Below, in pieces: positions 46,394 through 56,072 of a stretch of 64,000 nucleotides of DNA. The DNA is from Veillonella tobetsuensis (lineage in GTDB: Bacteria > Bacillota > Negativicutes > Veillonellales > Veillonellaceae). The translations under genes and the position numbers were made by a program. The stretch is from contig NZ_BBXI01000014.1 in the NCBI RefSeq assembly GCF_001078375.1, forward strand, positions 62,001-126,000. The letters are read 5' to 3'. Positions within the stretch are counted from its first letter, which is position 1. Each line of letters starts with the position of its first letter. The notes under the pieces were generated by a model. It did no database searches. It was not told the DNA's origin and saw nothing but the letters and a program-made list of their open reading frames with translations.

Positions 46394-47950
46394 ATGGCTA
46401 GTGGATTTTTAAAAGGAACCTTAATTTTAACCATTGCCGGTTTCGTAGTAAAAGCCATCGGTAGTATTAACTGGATTCTTCTATCCCGTATTTTAGGCGG
46501 TGAAGGCATCGGTATCTACCAGATGGCCTTTCCTATCTATTTATTACTCTTACAAATTTCGAGCGCAGGTGTGCCAATCGCCATTTCTATATTAACGGCA
46601 GAACGGCTAGCCCTACACGACTTTGGTGGGGCCAAACGAGTATTCAATCTTTCCTTTATTATGCTCACCATAACAGGACTCATCGCCAGCCTCGCCATGT
46701 ATTTTGGTGCGGATTGGCTCATCTCTAGTGGCATCATTACGGAAAGTCGTGCCTACTACTCTATTATCGCGCTCGCTCCGGCAGTGTTCTTTGTAACTTG
46801 GATATCCTGTTTCCGTGGTTATATTCAAGGTTATGAAATGATGACCCCTACAGCGGTCAGTCAAATCGTTGAGCAACTTTTGCGCGTTATCGTTATGCTC
46901 GGTGCGGCGGCCATTCTATTGCCTTACGGTTTACCTGAGGCGGCAGGCGGTGCTAGTCTAGGCGCCGGCGTTGGTGCCTTTGGTGCCTTTCTAGTACTCC
47001 TATACTATTACTACAAATTGCCTAAGGCTAGTAGTACTGGTGAAAGCTACGATGGCCCACGGGAATCCAGTGGTGAAATCTTAACACGCCTTGTGGGATT
47101 GGCTTTGCCAATTTCCTTGGCCAGTATCATGTTGCCATTGACGGCTAACCTAGATTTGCTCATCGTACCTCGTAGACTATTAGTGGCGGATTTCTCCATG
47201 AACGAAGTGACAGAGCTATTCGGTTACTTAACAGGCATGGCAGTACCACTCATCAACTTGGCTACTATCATCACGGCTGCCTTGGCTACGAGTATCGTAC
47301 CGGCCATATCTCACGCATTTGCCAAACGAGATCAAGAGGGCATCTACTCACGTACATCAGGTTCCATGAAACTTACCTTTATGGCAACTGTGCCATTTAC
47401 GGTACTCCTTTATGTATTAGCTGCTCCAACGGTAACATTAATCTATAATGCACCAAAAGCAGAGTTGGCTACACAAATTACAGCCTTCTCCATCTTCTTC
47501 CTCGGTGTTCACCAAGTAACAACAGGGATTTTACAAGGTTTAAATAAACCTCGTATCCCAGTTATCAACATGGCTATCGCCCTTGTTATCAAGGTTATCT
47601 TAAACTGGAACTTAACCTCCATACCTTGGCTTGGCATCGGTGGTGCTGCGTGGGCAACCGTTGCAGATATCGGCTTTGCAGCCTTACTCAACTTGATTTA
47701 CATCAAAAAATACACAGGCTACTTCCTCGATATTTCCCTTCTATGGAAAAACGTAGTCAGTGCCGGTGTCATGGGTATACTCATCTTTATGAGTTACCAC
47801 TACTTAACAGATATCTTACCAATGTGGGGTAACTTTATACTCACAGGTATCGAAGGGTTAGTCCTCTATGTTATCATTATGGTTCTATTAAAAGGAATCA
47901 ATAAAAATGACGGGGCTAATATGCCGTTGATTGGTAGATTCTTTAGATAA
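46394..47950 (+). CDS. MATE-fold polysaccharide/lipid flippase (SpoVB/MurJ-like)
   Basis: This 518-residue integral membrane protein has ~14 hydrophobic segments. It matches the MOP superfamily (Wzx/SpoVB/MurJ): starts with FLKGTLILTIAGFVVKAIGS, then RILGGEGIGIYQMAFPIYLL, SAGVPIAISILTAERLA, CFRGYIQGYEMMTPTAVSQI and TGILQGLNKPRIPVINMAIA. The SpoVB-like order suggests lipid-linked precursor export; lipid II flipping is possible but not shown. It begins 3 nt after fba with no clear Shine-Dalgarno, so translation is probably coupled to fba, and ends at a strong terminator. Confidence 0.88.
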   Translation: MASGFLKGTLILTIAGFVVKAIGSINWILLSRILGGEGIGIYQMAFPIYLLLLQISSAGVPIAISILTAERLALHDFGGAKRVFNLSFIMLTITGLIASLAMYFGADWLISSGIITESRAYYSIIALAPAVFFVTWISCFRGYIQGYEMMTPTAVSQIVEQLLRVIVMLGAAAILLPYGLPEAAGGASLGAGVGAFGAFLVLLYYYYKLPKASSTGESYDGPRESSGEILTRLVGLALPISLASIMLPLTANLDLLIVPRRLLVADFSMNEVTELFGYLTGMAVPLINLATIITAALATSIVPAISHAFAKRDQEGIYSRTSGSMKLTFMATVPFTVLLYVLAAPTVTLIYNAPKAELATQITAFSIFFLGVHQVTTGILQGLNKPRIPVINMAIALVIKVILNWNLTSIPWLGIGGAAWATVADIGFAALLNLIYIKKYTGYFLDISLLWKNVVSAGVMGILIFMSYHYLTDILPMWGNFILTGIEGLVLYVIIMVLLKGINKNDGANMPLIGRFFR

Positions 47951-47963
47951 TTACATATAACAA

Positions 47964-48000
47964 CAAGAGGACTGACCTATGCGAGTCAGTCCTCTTTCTT
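47964..48000 (+). terminator. Terminator of the fba operon
   Basis: AGAGGACTGAC and GTCAGTCCTCT form an 11-bp stem with an 8-base loop followed by TTTCTT. It lies 14 bp after the flippase stop. Confidence 0.9.
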
Positions 48001-48078
48001 GTATCGAACAATATAAAATACTCTATATATGATCTCTATATGATTATACCCTATGAAAAGACATTTATTTTTTATTAG

Positions 48079-49443
48079 CTATTTTTTATTAGCTATTTTT
48101 TCTAGCAGTTTTTCTTCCAATAAATACGATGGCATACCTAAACCCGCCTTATACTTACTGTAATTCTCTTTATTTTGCTTATAATCTACATATTGCACAA
48201 TATCACGAAGCTTAAAATTACTAACATGAACCTCATGAGGCTTTATTATATAGTGAGAATAACGATGTGTATCATCAAATACAGTCATAATAAATAAAGT
48301 ATCCTTCTCACCCTTAATTTCAAAATATATGCCAGGCAACCCATCATTCCATACGGTCGCATATTGAATTGGCTTGCCTTCATTTAATGAATCTACACCT
48401 ACAAAGTCCATTAAAGAATTGTATAAAAGATTTTGTGCTTTTACGTCATCCCTTTTATGAAGTGGGGCTACTGAAATAGACTCTTTAATTTTCCCTGATT
48501 GGAAATACTCTATTTGCTTACCAGTTTTAGTAATCTTCGTTCCCTTCGATTTACTATTTTTTAGAGTTCTAAATGTGAAAGGCCCTCTATGTACCTCAGA
48601 GGTGTACTCTAGTATATCACTAGCAGGCTTAACAGATGGCAATACAATATTGGCCAATGGAGCCATAATAGTCCGTACTACTGTATCTTCACCTTGAGCA
48701 CTTAATTTTTTTGAAACACTCTTAGAAGGTATATAACCAAGATGATAAGAGATCGTTGGCTGTTTAGGCATTGTAAAGTTTATGGTACCTACTATTCGGT
48801 TATTTTTATATTCAAACACATCCCATGTAGCCTTGTTAACAGTTGTATATGTAAAAGGATTGGCACCTAAAACCTTTATACTACGTTTATCTTCATTCGA
48901 TATAGGATTCCGTTTCTTATAAAATACGTCTTTCATAGATTCAGAGTTTAACTTATTATAGGCTATATTAGTGTCTTCCCAATTCTCACTCTTTGGCTGT
49001 GGTCTTAACTCATAAGACCATTCACCATCGTAACTCAAGATACCACCACTGCGTGTTATCTCCTTATGCTTACCGGAACTCTCATCAGCATGCCCTACGA
49101 TACTCGCTTCAGGAACAGTAAATTTTATATCCGCCCCATGATCTTTTAAAATAAACACTGTACTAGAGTACTTAATACCATGATTCAATTCCGTATTATG
49201 GTAAATATCTGCTGGCAATCTAGACATATCATAATTGGGAATCGCCTCATCAGCCTTTGTAACACGCTCTACTATTTTTTGTTCCATTTGTCGGGACTGT
49301 GCTGTATTCTTACGATAGTTTTGATATTCATCTACAGACACTGTCGCATCAGCACCAGGTATATTGACAGAAATTCCATAGGCCTGTCCCATACCTAATG
49401 TCATACCAAGAAAACCTAATGCTATTAGTCGCTTCCAATTCAT
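48079..49443 (-). CDS. Secreted protein of the WNDGxPG paralogue family, copy A
   Basis: This 454-residue protein has a signal peptide (NWKRLIALGFLGMTLGMGQA) and then SVNIPGADATVSVDEYQNYR, the same opening as the gene at 62448. Near ~340 it has YATVWNDGLPGIYFEIKG, the family signature, and before it HRGPFTFRTLKNSK. No domain of known function is recognised. It is probably periplasmic or surface-associated, as no lipobox or anchor is seen. It has an AGGAG RBS and is monocistronic. Relatives in this window: 56073, 57850 (fragment) and 62448. Confidence 0.8.
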   Translation of the reverse strand: MNWKRLIALGFLGMTLGMGQAYGISVNIPGADATVSVDEYQNYRKNTAQSRQMEQKIVERVTKADEAIPNYDMSRLPADIYHNTELNHGIKYSSTVFILKDHGADIKFTVPEASIVGHADESSGKHKEITRSGGILSYDGEWSYELRPQPKSENWEDTNIAYNKLNSESMKDVFYKKRNPISNEDKRSIKVLGANPFTYTTVNKATWDVFEYKNNRIVGTINFTMPKQPTISYHLGYIPSKSVSKKLSAQGEDTVVRTIMAPLANIVLPSVKPASDILEYTSEVHRGPFTFRTLKNSKSKGTKITKTGKQIEYFQSGKIKESISVAPLHKRDDVKAQNLLYNSLMDFVGVDSLNEGKPIQYATVWNDGLPGIYFEIKGEKDTLFIMTVFDDTHRYSHYIIKPHEVHVSNFKLRDIVQYVDYKQNKENYSKYKAGLGMPSYLLEEKLLEKIANKK

Positions 49444-49772
49444 AAATACGCTCCTCTATACTTCTATCTCTTAAACTAACCATTATTATACCTAATTATT
49501 AAATATTTATCAATTTTCTTTAAATTTTTGTTTTTTTCATGAGTATGACAGTGTCTTAATATATAGAATTATTAGCATAGAAATAGTACTTGTGCATTAT
49601 GTTATAGTCTATTAAAAATATATGCTATATACTAATACATAGTGTTAATGACTAGTGTATAGGATTAAGGCTTCTTGTTAGACCTTCTCTTTTTGTATGG
49701 TATTGATATAGACCTATAAGGTTACTACCAATTTATATAATTGAAACTATGATTTATATATGAGGTGATACG
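49444..49772. other. Intergenic gap between divergent genes
   Basis: This 329-bp gap separates the divergent genes at 48079 and 49773. It is very AT-rich and must hold both promoters, but I could not pick a convincing pair of boxes. A weak AAGG/CCTT inverted repeat followed by CTCTTTTTG lies near 49667-49695. There is no gene or RNA that I recognise. Confidence 0.4.
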
Positions 49773-50501
49773 ATGACTAAACCATGTATCGGTATTTCTG
49801 GCAGCATATTGCGTACAAATGAAGCGCCTTTTGCAGATGTGTTAAGAGCTTTTGTAAACGATGATTATGCTCGCTCTATTGAAGAAGCTGGTGGAATTCC
49901 AGTTATTATTCCTTTTACAAAAAATCTAAAGGTTGCCCGAGAATCACTCTCTCGTTTAGATGGGCTCCTCCTTACTGGTGGTCACGATGTGTACCCTCTG
50001 CACTATGGTGAAGAACCTTTACAAGGCATCGAAGATGTTTGGCCGGAGCGAGATCAATTTGACTTTGCTTTGTTGAAAGCTGCCGAAGAAAAACAAATTC
50101 CGATCTTTGCCATCTGCCGTGGACTTCAAATCCTTAACGTATATCGTGGTGGCACATTATATCAGGATTTAAAATATGATACATCCTGCTCCTTAAAACA
50201 TTCACAAAATCAAACGCCAGCCCTTGGAACCCATACAATAGCAATTGATAGTAATTCAAAATTAGCCAACGCTATTGGACATACTAATTGGGTAACGAAC
50301 TCACATCACCATCAATCGGTAAAGGATGTGGGCGATAGTTTACATATTACGGCCCATGCCAAAGACGGTACTGTGGAGGGCTTAGAGGATGATAACTATC
50401 CATGGCTTGTAGCTTGCCAGTTCCATCCAGAAATGATGACAATAAATGACCAAAAAGCAAAGCGCTTATTTAAAGCATTTATAAATGCTACAACAAAATA
50501 A
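49773..50501 (+). CDS. Class I glutamine amidotransferase / gamma-glutamyl hydrolase (peptidase C26, PuuD-like)
   Basis: This 242-residue enzyme of the C26 family hydrolyses gamma-glutamyl amide bonds, e.g. gamma-glutamyl-GABA in putrescine degradation. It begins KPCIGISGSILRTNEAPF, then LLLTGGHDVYPLHYGEE, the nucleophile elbow FAICRGLQILNVYRGG (Cys ~111), SHHHQSVKDVGDSL and the catalytic CQFHPEMM near 217. The substrate is unknown; no putrescine genes are nearby. It has its own promoter and a terminator shared with the convergent gene. Confidence 0.9.
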   Translation: MTKPCIGISGSILRTNEAPFADVLRAFVNDDYARSIEEAGGIPVIIPFTKNLKVARESLSRLDGLLLTGGHDVYPLHYGEEPLQGIEDVWPERDQFDFALLKAAEEKQIPIFAICRGLQILNVYRGGTLYQDLKYDTSCSLKHSQNQTPALGTHTIAIDSNSKLANAIGHTNWVTNSHHHQSVKDVGDSLHITAHAKDGTVEGLEDDNYPWLVACQFHPEMMTINDQKAKRLFKAFINATTK

Positions 50502-50507
50502 TACAGC

Positions 50508-50537
50508 AAAGAGGCAGGAGCAAGCTCCTGCCTCTTT
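50508..50537. terminator. Bidirectional terminator
   Basis: AAAGAGGCAGGAGC and GCTCCTGCCTCTTT form a near-perfect stem between the convergent genes at 49773 and 50548, with A/T runs on both sides. Confidence 0.92.
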
Positions 50538-50547
50538 ATACGTTCTA

Positions 50548-51390
50548 TTAAAACTCTTCGTCTATATTTTCTTCTGCTAGTTCTGCTAAGTCCTCTTCAA
50601 TATAGCCTATATCGTCAAGGGCCTCATCTTCATCACGAGTATCTATGTACATACTGATTAAGGCCAACTCACCTTCTTCGTTAAGGCTCACAATGAGACT
50701 CATAGGTCCATATGTTAAGATGAGTTTATCCTCTTCATCGCGAATAATGTGCGGCACAGCAGCAAAATGTTGATTCATCAACTGATCAAAATAGTCCTCT
50801 ACATCGAGACCATTTTCAAGGGTAATGGATTCGGCATCACCTTTTTGGAATACTACCTTTGTATCCTCCGCAATATATTTGTAGAAATCGTCTACATCTA
50901 GATTGTCTATTTCAAGCCATATACTAAGTGCTGCAATCCAGTCTTTCACCGTATGGGGCACGGTCATAAAGCGATATGGTGACTCATCTAAAGACAGTCG
51001 AAGATCATCATATTCGATGGTATAGTTTTCTTGGCTAGACACGATGCGCTCAATGCGACCATCGTCATTAAGGTCTACAAATAACATATACGCATATGCA
51101 TCGCCTTCATCATAGGCCACCGTAAGACCTACACGGCCTTCGCGGAACAATGCATCATCTTCATAAACTTCAGCAATATGCATTACACGACAGATGACGG
51201 GCACGCGATCGGCTTTAATAGAATCGGTCATAGCCGATAAAAACTCTATGCTTTCAATTTTATTACGCGCTATGGTACCACGTCCCGTAGATACATACAC
51301 ACAATCTTCGGCGAGTAATGATTCAACACCGTGAAGATCTGAGGACTCTAGAGACGCTTTCAATAATAAAAGAGCTTGTATTTCAGTCAT
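50548..51390 (-). CDS. Hypothetical protein with two NTF2-like halves, intact copy
   Basis: This 280-residue soluble acidic protein starts at the ATG at 51390 (MTEIQALLLLKASLESSDL), with GAGGT 4 nt upstream. The first half resembles a SnoaL/NTF2-like domain (HGVESLLAEDCVYVSTGRG, FVDLNDDGRIERIVS); the second half repeats the idea (WIAALSIWLEIDNLDVDDFY, VPHIIRDEEDKLILTYGPMS). The C-terminus is very acidic. Function is unknown. A frameshifted paralogue lies at 61482-62251, also next to a member of the WNDGxPG family. Confidence 0.75.
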   Translation of the reverse strand: MTEIQALLLLKASLESSDLHGVESLLAEDCVYVSTGRGTIARNKIESIEFLSAMTDSIKADRVPVICRVMHIAEVYEDDALFREGRVGLTVAYDEGDAYAYMLFVDLNDDGRIERIVSSQENYTIEYDDLRLSLDESPYRFMTVPHTVKDWIAALSIWLEIDNLDVDDFYKYIAEDTKVVFQKGDAESITLENGLDVEDYFDQLMNQHFAAVPHIIRDEEDKLILTYGPMSLIVSLNEEGELALISMYIDTRDEDEALDDIGYIEEDLAELAEENIDEEF

Positions 51391-51410
51391 AACTACCTCA
51401 TTATAAAACA

Positions 51411-51449
51411 ACAGCCAACTACATTACTATTGTAACATAGTTGGCTGTA
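51411..51449 (-). terminator. Terminator of the second adhesin gene
   Basis: ACAGCCAACTA and TAGTTGGCTGT form an 11-bp stem with a long loop, followed on the minus strand by TGTTTTA. It lies ~21 bp after the adhesin stop and just before the RBS of the gene at 50548. Confidence 0.75.
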
Positions 51450-51469
51450 TATACACTTAAAAATCTATA

Positions 51470-53724
51470 TTATAAATTCAACTTAGCCATCATTTTTTCA
51501 ATTTGTTCTTGCATAGCATTAATCTTTTCATCTTGCTCTTTAATTTTTGCATCTTGGTCATTGATAACCTTAACAAGTCCTGCTTTGGAGTAGTCTGCAT
51601 AAGGTTCACTCTTACCAAATTTGAGACTAACGCCTAAGTTAAAGAGGTCCTCTCCGCCGCCTAGGCTAACACCAACAGAATATAACATCTTATTATTAGG
51701 ACGATAGAATGCACCAAGAGCCATAGCATTAGCACCACGGTAATGACCATACCCAGCAGCAAAGGTCCATTGATCATTAGGGTCAAACTCTTGAGGATGC
51801 AATGCAGCCAATGCTGCTGCACCGGCACCTACACGTTTAACACGACCATCTACAGCATCAATACGATTATTAACTTGAGTCAATTGATTATTAATAGTAG
51901 ATGTGGAATCTGCTGTAATTCGTTTTAACTGTGCTACATTGACAGCATCAGTATCTTCTGAACCAGCTGCTACATTTGTAATTTGGCGTGTAAGAACAGT
52001 TGTTCCTGTGGAATCACCAACAGAAATAGCGGCTGCCGTAGACTTCCAAGTTGGAGAACCATCAGTAGATGCTGCTTTTGTAGTTGGATCATACCCAGCA
52101 ATCCCTTTATCTACAGAAGCAATCGATTCACTCCCTAATGCTACACCACCATTTCGAGTAACGTTCGTATTGTAACCAAGCATTACAGCATTTTCAACAT
52201 TTGCTGTATTGCGACGAGTAGCAACTAATTCCTTCACTGTATAGGTAGATGTACTACCATCAAATATATTTGTAAATGATTTCGTTACATCTCGCTCCTC
52301 AGCTGCCATGGAGCCAAGTACAACATTATGCTTTCCACCATCAAAGTTATGGAAATCCCCAATCACTACATTATCTTCACCATTTTTAAGGTCATTTCTA
52401 GTACCCACTATGGTGGATCGACTAATATTCGTACCTTCATTACCATATCCACTGACAGTATTGAAAGTACTTAAATTATTCTCTTGCCCTTTTAAGACAT
52501 TATTAGTACCTGAAATTTGAGAGCGAATAGCATAATCAGCTGTATTGCTACTACCTAAAATAGATACGGCACCAGCACTCAAAGCCATGTATTCTTTCAT
52601 ATAATGTCGACCATCTTCTACTGTAGTTTCGGTTTTACCTCTGAGTTTATCGGTCCCAATCATATCTATAGTTTGAATAGAAAAATCACCAATGGTTGAA
52701 CCTAGTGCAGGATTATCTATCATTGGGGCTTTAGAATTTGTCACCACATTACCAGAACCAACAATCATGGTACCTGTAGTTCCAGCTGTTCGGTTTAAAC
52801 TACCTGTTACAGAGTTAGCAACATTATCAGCTTCCTCCGTATCAGTGGCAGTACTTTCAAGCGAATTTAGAGCCCCATAAGAGGAAGAGTACGAACCCGA
52901 TAAATTATTCCCACCTTCAATTGTGGTTCCGTGACCAGTAATAGTTTGTAATATTTGCCCCGATTTTGAATGGTTGCCTACCACTACACTACCGCCTGAA
53001 GTGTTAGATGTATGATATCCAATAATCGTACTAGACCCACCAACCGTATATTTTTTATCGCTTGGATCTTGATCTGATTTTTGGGCTTGCTCCGCAGGCG
53101 ACATACTACCAATCACAACAGACTCACTTATAGTATCAATATTTTGATTATCCCCAATGACAATACCTGCTGAAGGACCACCAGCAGATTCTGTGCTGTA
53201 CTCAGCTTTGTTATTATTACCGATAACAGTTAAGGAGTCCCACTCATTTCTATATGTGTCAGTACCTCGTATAAAATTCCCTCTACCAATTGTCAAATCT
53301 GATGCATTCGGTTCACGACCAGATGGATGTCCATAATCAGTAACCGTCCCAGCATCACGAGCGATGATTTGGTTATTATCACCAATCACATGTTGTCTCC
53401 GGCTACCTTGAACTGTATTATTAGCCCCCACTATTCGTACATCTTCATTGCCAACGGCATTTACAAGAGAGCCATTGTCTCTAGGGAATGTCTTTGTAAC
53501 TGTATTATTATCCCCCACAATAGTAGCATTTTTACCACTCGGAACTGAATTACTTTTACCAGTAATATTAGTATTATCACTAGCCAGATACGTGTTGCCA
53601 TTCGCATCAGTAATTGGAGTTTCCCCATATACAGAGCCCCCCATAAACAACTACAAGTACTCGTTACCAAAACAGCCGTTAACAAAGTGCTAACCTTACA
53701 ATGTTTATTCGTTTTCTTTTTCAT
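51470..53724 (-). pseudogene. Trimeric autotransporter adhesin, out of frame at a G6 tract (phase-OFF)
   Basis: A signal peptide starts at the ATG at 53724 (KKKTNKHCKVSTLLTAVLVT, then STCSCLWG), but at a run of six G (minus strand; 53637-53642) its frame leaves that of the 726-residue adhesin body. Seven G would join them as LWGGSVYGETPITDANG, giving 751 residues; the span is then exactly 752 codons. The body has head-type repeats (VIGDNNT, VVIGSM, TIIGYHTS), the neck QITNVAAGSEDTDAVNVAQL and the YadA anchor (VGAGAAALAALHPQEF ... NLGVSLKFG), then a ~40-residue coiled coil. Slipped-strand phase variation is the likely explanation; an assembly error at a homopolymer is the alternative. Confidence 0.85.
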
Positions 53725-53792
53725 ACTCTCACCCACTCCATCACATAAAAAACAAAAAGATTAACATAATTTATTTAACTAACTATTTTAAC

Positions 53793-53819
53793 ACTATACC
53801 TAAAAAATACATTTGTCAA
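53793..53819 (-). promoter_or_regulatory. Promoter of the second adhesin
   Basis: A perfect TTGACA (53814-53819) is followed after 15 bp by TATAGT (53793-53798) on the minus strand, about 65 bp upstream of the signal-peptide ATG. The spacer is slightly short, but both boxes are close to consensus, so the gene seems to be transcribed even while its frame is broken. Confidence 0.6.
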
Positions 53820-53901
53820 CAACATTAATAAATAGAATGCTATTTAATTTACTCAACTTATATTTCAAGCTATAATATATTCTATATAAATTTTAAAATT
53901 G

Positions 53902-53948
53902 AAAAAGACTAGCAGTACAGCACCCGCTATATATACTGCTAGTCTTTT
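53902..53948. terminator. Bidirectional terminator after the AEC transporter
   Basis: AAAAGACTAGCAGTA and TACTGCTAGTCTTTT form a 15-bp perfect stem with T-runs on both strands. On the minus strand it ends the transporter transcript at 53981. Confidence 0.9.
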
Positions 53949-53980
53949 ACATTGTATATACCTGAGAATTAAGCCATCCA

Positions 53981-54979
53981 TTATGCTACAATCCCAACTA
54001 TTGTTAACAGTTCCATAATGAGTGGTATTACGAAGACGAATAAAATAGTACTAATCATAACAAGCCCTGTAGCAAAGGGTAAATCAGCACCAGATTCGTT
54101 GGCCACGATTGGTAAAACCGCTATGACAGGACCTGCGGATTGAACGATAAATGTAATCATCGCAATGGGCTCTAATGTAATACCACCTATATAACGAACC
54201 GTTATAATAACGCCAAACATGATGAGTGGTGCAATCACAAAACGACCAAAGATACCACCTAATGAGTCTTTATTAAGAGCCATACTCTTAAGGCCTGCAT
54301 CATGAAGCACAATACCAATATATAGTAAGGATAATGGTGTAACCATATCGCCTAAGTAATTTAAGGTATTATGTAAAATCGTAGGCAATGGAATCTGTGC
54401 ATATAAAAATATCAAAGCCACGATAAAGCCCATAAGTGGCGGTGGTAATAATTTCTTCCAAGAAAATTTATGTCCTGAAGGACGCACGCTTTCACCAGTA
54501 GCACTAGAATTCTGTGGCAAAGGATCCATTTCGATAAGAAATACCCCTACCATCCATACGGATATGGTGTTACCAATGTAATACAACAGAAAATATGGTA
54601 GCGCCTCTGGTCCAAACAAGGCAATCTGTACTGGTAAGCCGATAAATAGGCAATTATCATTTACTACCATGTTGATAAAAATACCACGACGACCTGGCGG
54701 AACGCGTAATATTTTCATCATAATGAAAGCCACAATATACGATACAAAATAGGTCAAACCAACTACAAGTAAACCATATCGTAAATCCCATAAATCCGAT
54801 GTTTGCATATGATGCAAGACCGATACAAATACACCGGCTGGTAAAATGACGGACATAATGAGGCGTGACAGATTAGAACTAAAGGTATCGTTAAACATAC
54901 CTCGCCCTTTTAATATATACCCTAATGCTATTAGCAACACAATGGGGATAATACTTTGTAATGAAGTAAGAAAAACCAT
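53981..54979 (-). CDS. AEC-family auxin-efflux-carrier-like transporter
   Basis: This 332-residue membrane protein has ~10 hydrophobic segments in two halves, the AEC fold. The start MVFLTSLQSIIPIVLLIALG at 54979 has GGGAGGT just upstream. Internal family features are GRGMFNDTFSSNLSRLIMSV, VNDNCLFIGLPVQIALFGPE and TGLVMISTILFVFVIPLIM. In fermentative bacteria AEC proteins often carry malate or other carboxylates (malonate/malate transporters), which would suit an organic-acid fermenter; the substrate is inferred only. Confidence 0.88.
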   Translation of the reverse strand: MVFLTSLQSIIPIVLLIALGYILKGRGMFNDTFSSNLSRLIMSVILPAGVFVSVLHHMQTSDLWDLRYGLLVVGLTYFVSYIVAFIMMKILRVPPGRRGIFINMVVNDNCLFIGLPVQIALFGPEALPYFLLYYIGNTISVWMVGVFLIEMDPLPQNSSATGESVRPSGHKFSWKKLLPPPLMGFIVALIFLYAQIPLPTILHNTLNYLGDMVTPLSLLYIGIVLHDAGLKSMALNKDSLGGIFGRFVIAPLIMFGVIITVRYIGGITLEPIAMITFIVQSAGPVIAVLPIVANESGADLPFATGLVMISTILFVFVIPLIMELLTIVGIVA

Positions 54980-55226
54980 ATAACCTCCCATACTCTATAA
55001 GTAGTATATCACAAATAAAATTGGCCAGTTACATGGCAATACAAAATTACGCTAATACCGCATTCATTTCGGTCAACAACTATAACAAATCCATATAGAA
55101 CAGGCAATTATAACGTAAATACAGTTATAAAATAAACTGGAAATCGTAATATTCCTTATAAATGCTAACAGTATCAACTATGCATTTTACGTATTATTAC
55201 TATAACTCATTGTATTGCCTTGAAAG

Positions 55227-55242
55227 TGTGATGTATGTTACA
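55227..55242 (+). promoter_or_regulatory. CRP/FNR-like palindrome upstream of satP
   Basis: TGTGATGTATGTTACA matches the TGTGA-N6-TCACA pattern of CRP/FNR-family sites with one mismatch and lies ~130 bp before the satP start. The same stretch recurs in diverged form near 60912 beside a satP ghost. The remainder of the 54992-55371 gap shows no gene; a strong promoter was not identified with certainty. Confidence 0.45.
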
Positions 55243-55371
55243 TTTATGGGGCAATACTTTCACAGTGGTTATATATTGATTTATTCGATGCATTATAGTA
55301 TGACTAGTACCATGTGAGTATGTATCTGTATATTTGTAGTTAGTTGTCCCCCACGGAGAAATGAGGAACAA

Positions 55372-55983
55372 ATGGAAAACGAAGTAAGAAAAGTTGAAAT
55401 GAGCGAAAATGTAGCTGATCCTACTGGTCTTGGTTTACTAGGTCTCGCTGTAGTATGTTTTGTGGTATCCACGTCCCGCGTAGGCTGGTCTGGCCCAACA
55501 ACATCTGTTATTATCCCTTGGGCAGTGTTATTAGGTTCTATGGCCCAATTAATTGCAAGTTATTTTGATTTCAAGAAAAACAATCCATTCGGCTCCGTTG
55601 TATTCGGCGCATACGGTTTGTTCTGGTCCGCTATGGCTGGTGTTTGGTTAATCCAAATGGGCTCCTTCGGTCCTGAAATCCAAAAAGGTTTCGATGTAAC
55701 ACAATTAGCATTCGCCTTTGTGGGCTTCTTAATCTTCTCTATCTTTGGTACAATCGCATCTTTGAAAACAAACAAAGTTGTATTCGCTATCATGTTCTTG
55801 ATCTGCTTCCTATTCTTTGGTCTTGCAACAGACCTATTCTTAGGTGGCAAAACAGGCTTCTTCGCTCTTGCAGCATGGTCTGAATTATTCATCTCCCTCT
55901 TGGGCTTCTACGGTTCTGGTGCCGTACTTGTAAACAAAGTATTTGGCAAAACTGTATTCCCTATGGGTAAAAGTATCCTATAA
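55372..55983 (+). CDS. satP: Acetate/succinate transporter, GPR1/FUN34/YaaH (SatP) family
   Basis: This 203-residue inner-membrane protein has six hydrophobic segments, as in SatP. After a ~15-residue polar start come NVADPTGLGLLGLAVVCFVV, PWAVLLGSMAQLIASYFDF, the family NPFGSVVFGAYGLFWSAMAG segment and a last helix EFLISLLGFYGSG-like. SatP channels move acetate or succinate with protons, fitting an organism that excretes acetate and propionate. The RBS TGAGG is 5 nt before the ATG; a strong terminator follows. Confidence 0.92.
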   Translation: MENEVRKVEMSENVADPTGLGLLGLAVVCFVVSTSRVGWSGPTTSVIIPWAVLLGSMAQLIASYFDFKKNNPFGSVVFGAYGLFWSAMAGVWLIQMGSFGPEIQKGFDVTQLAFAFVGFLIFSIFGTIASLKTNKVVFAIMFLICFLFFGLATDLFLGGKTGFFALAAWSELFISLLGFYGSGAVLVNKVFGKTVFPMGKSIL

Positions 55984-56009
55984 TAGTTTGAAAACTATAT
56001 AATAGACTT

Positions 56010-56052
56010 AAAGGTCTATATATTACTGAGTTGTAATATATAGACCTTTTTT
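56010..56052. terminator. Bidirectional terminator after satP
   Basis: AAAGGTCTATATATTAC and GTAATATATAGACCTTT form a long perfect stem with a short loop and TTTTTT on the plus strand; it also faces the convergent gene at 56073. Confidence 0.92.
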
Positions 56053-56072
56053 ATTACATATGTACCTTTAAT

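Noticed and set aside
48064-48105. Short tandem repeat TTTTTTATTAGCTA after the 48079 gene
   Set aside because: Two AT-rich units at a 3' end; likely replication slippage without function.
53461-53736. A separate 91-codon gene at the start of the second adhesin
   Set aside because: Its first ~30 codons are the adhesin signal peptide; past the G6 tract it reads the adhesin sequence out of frame.
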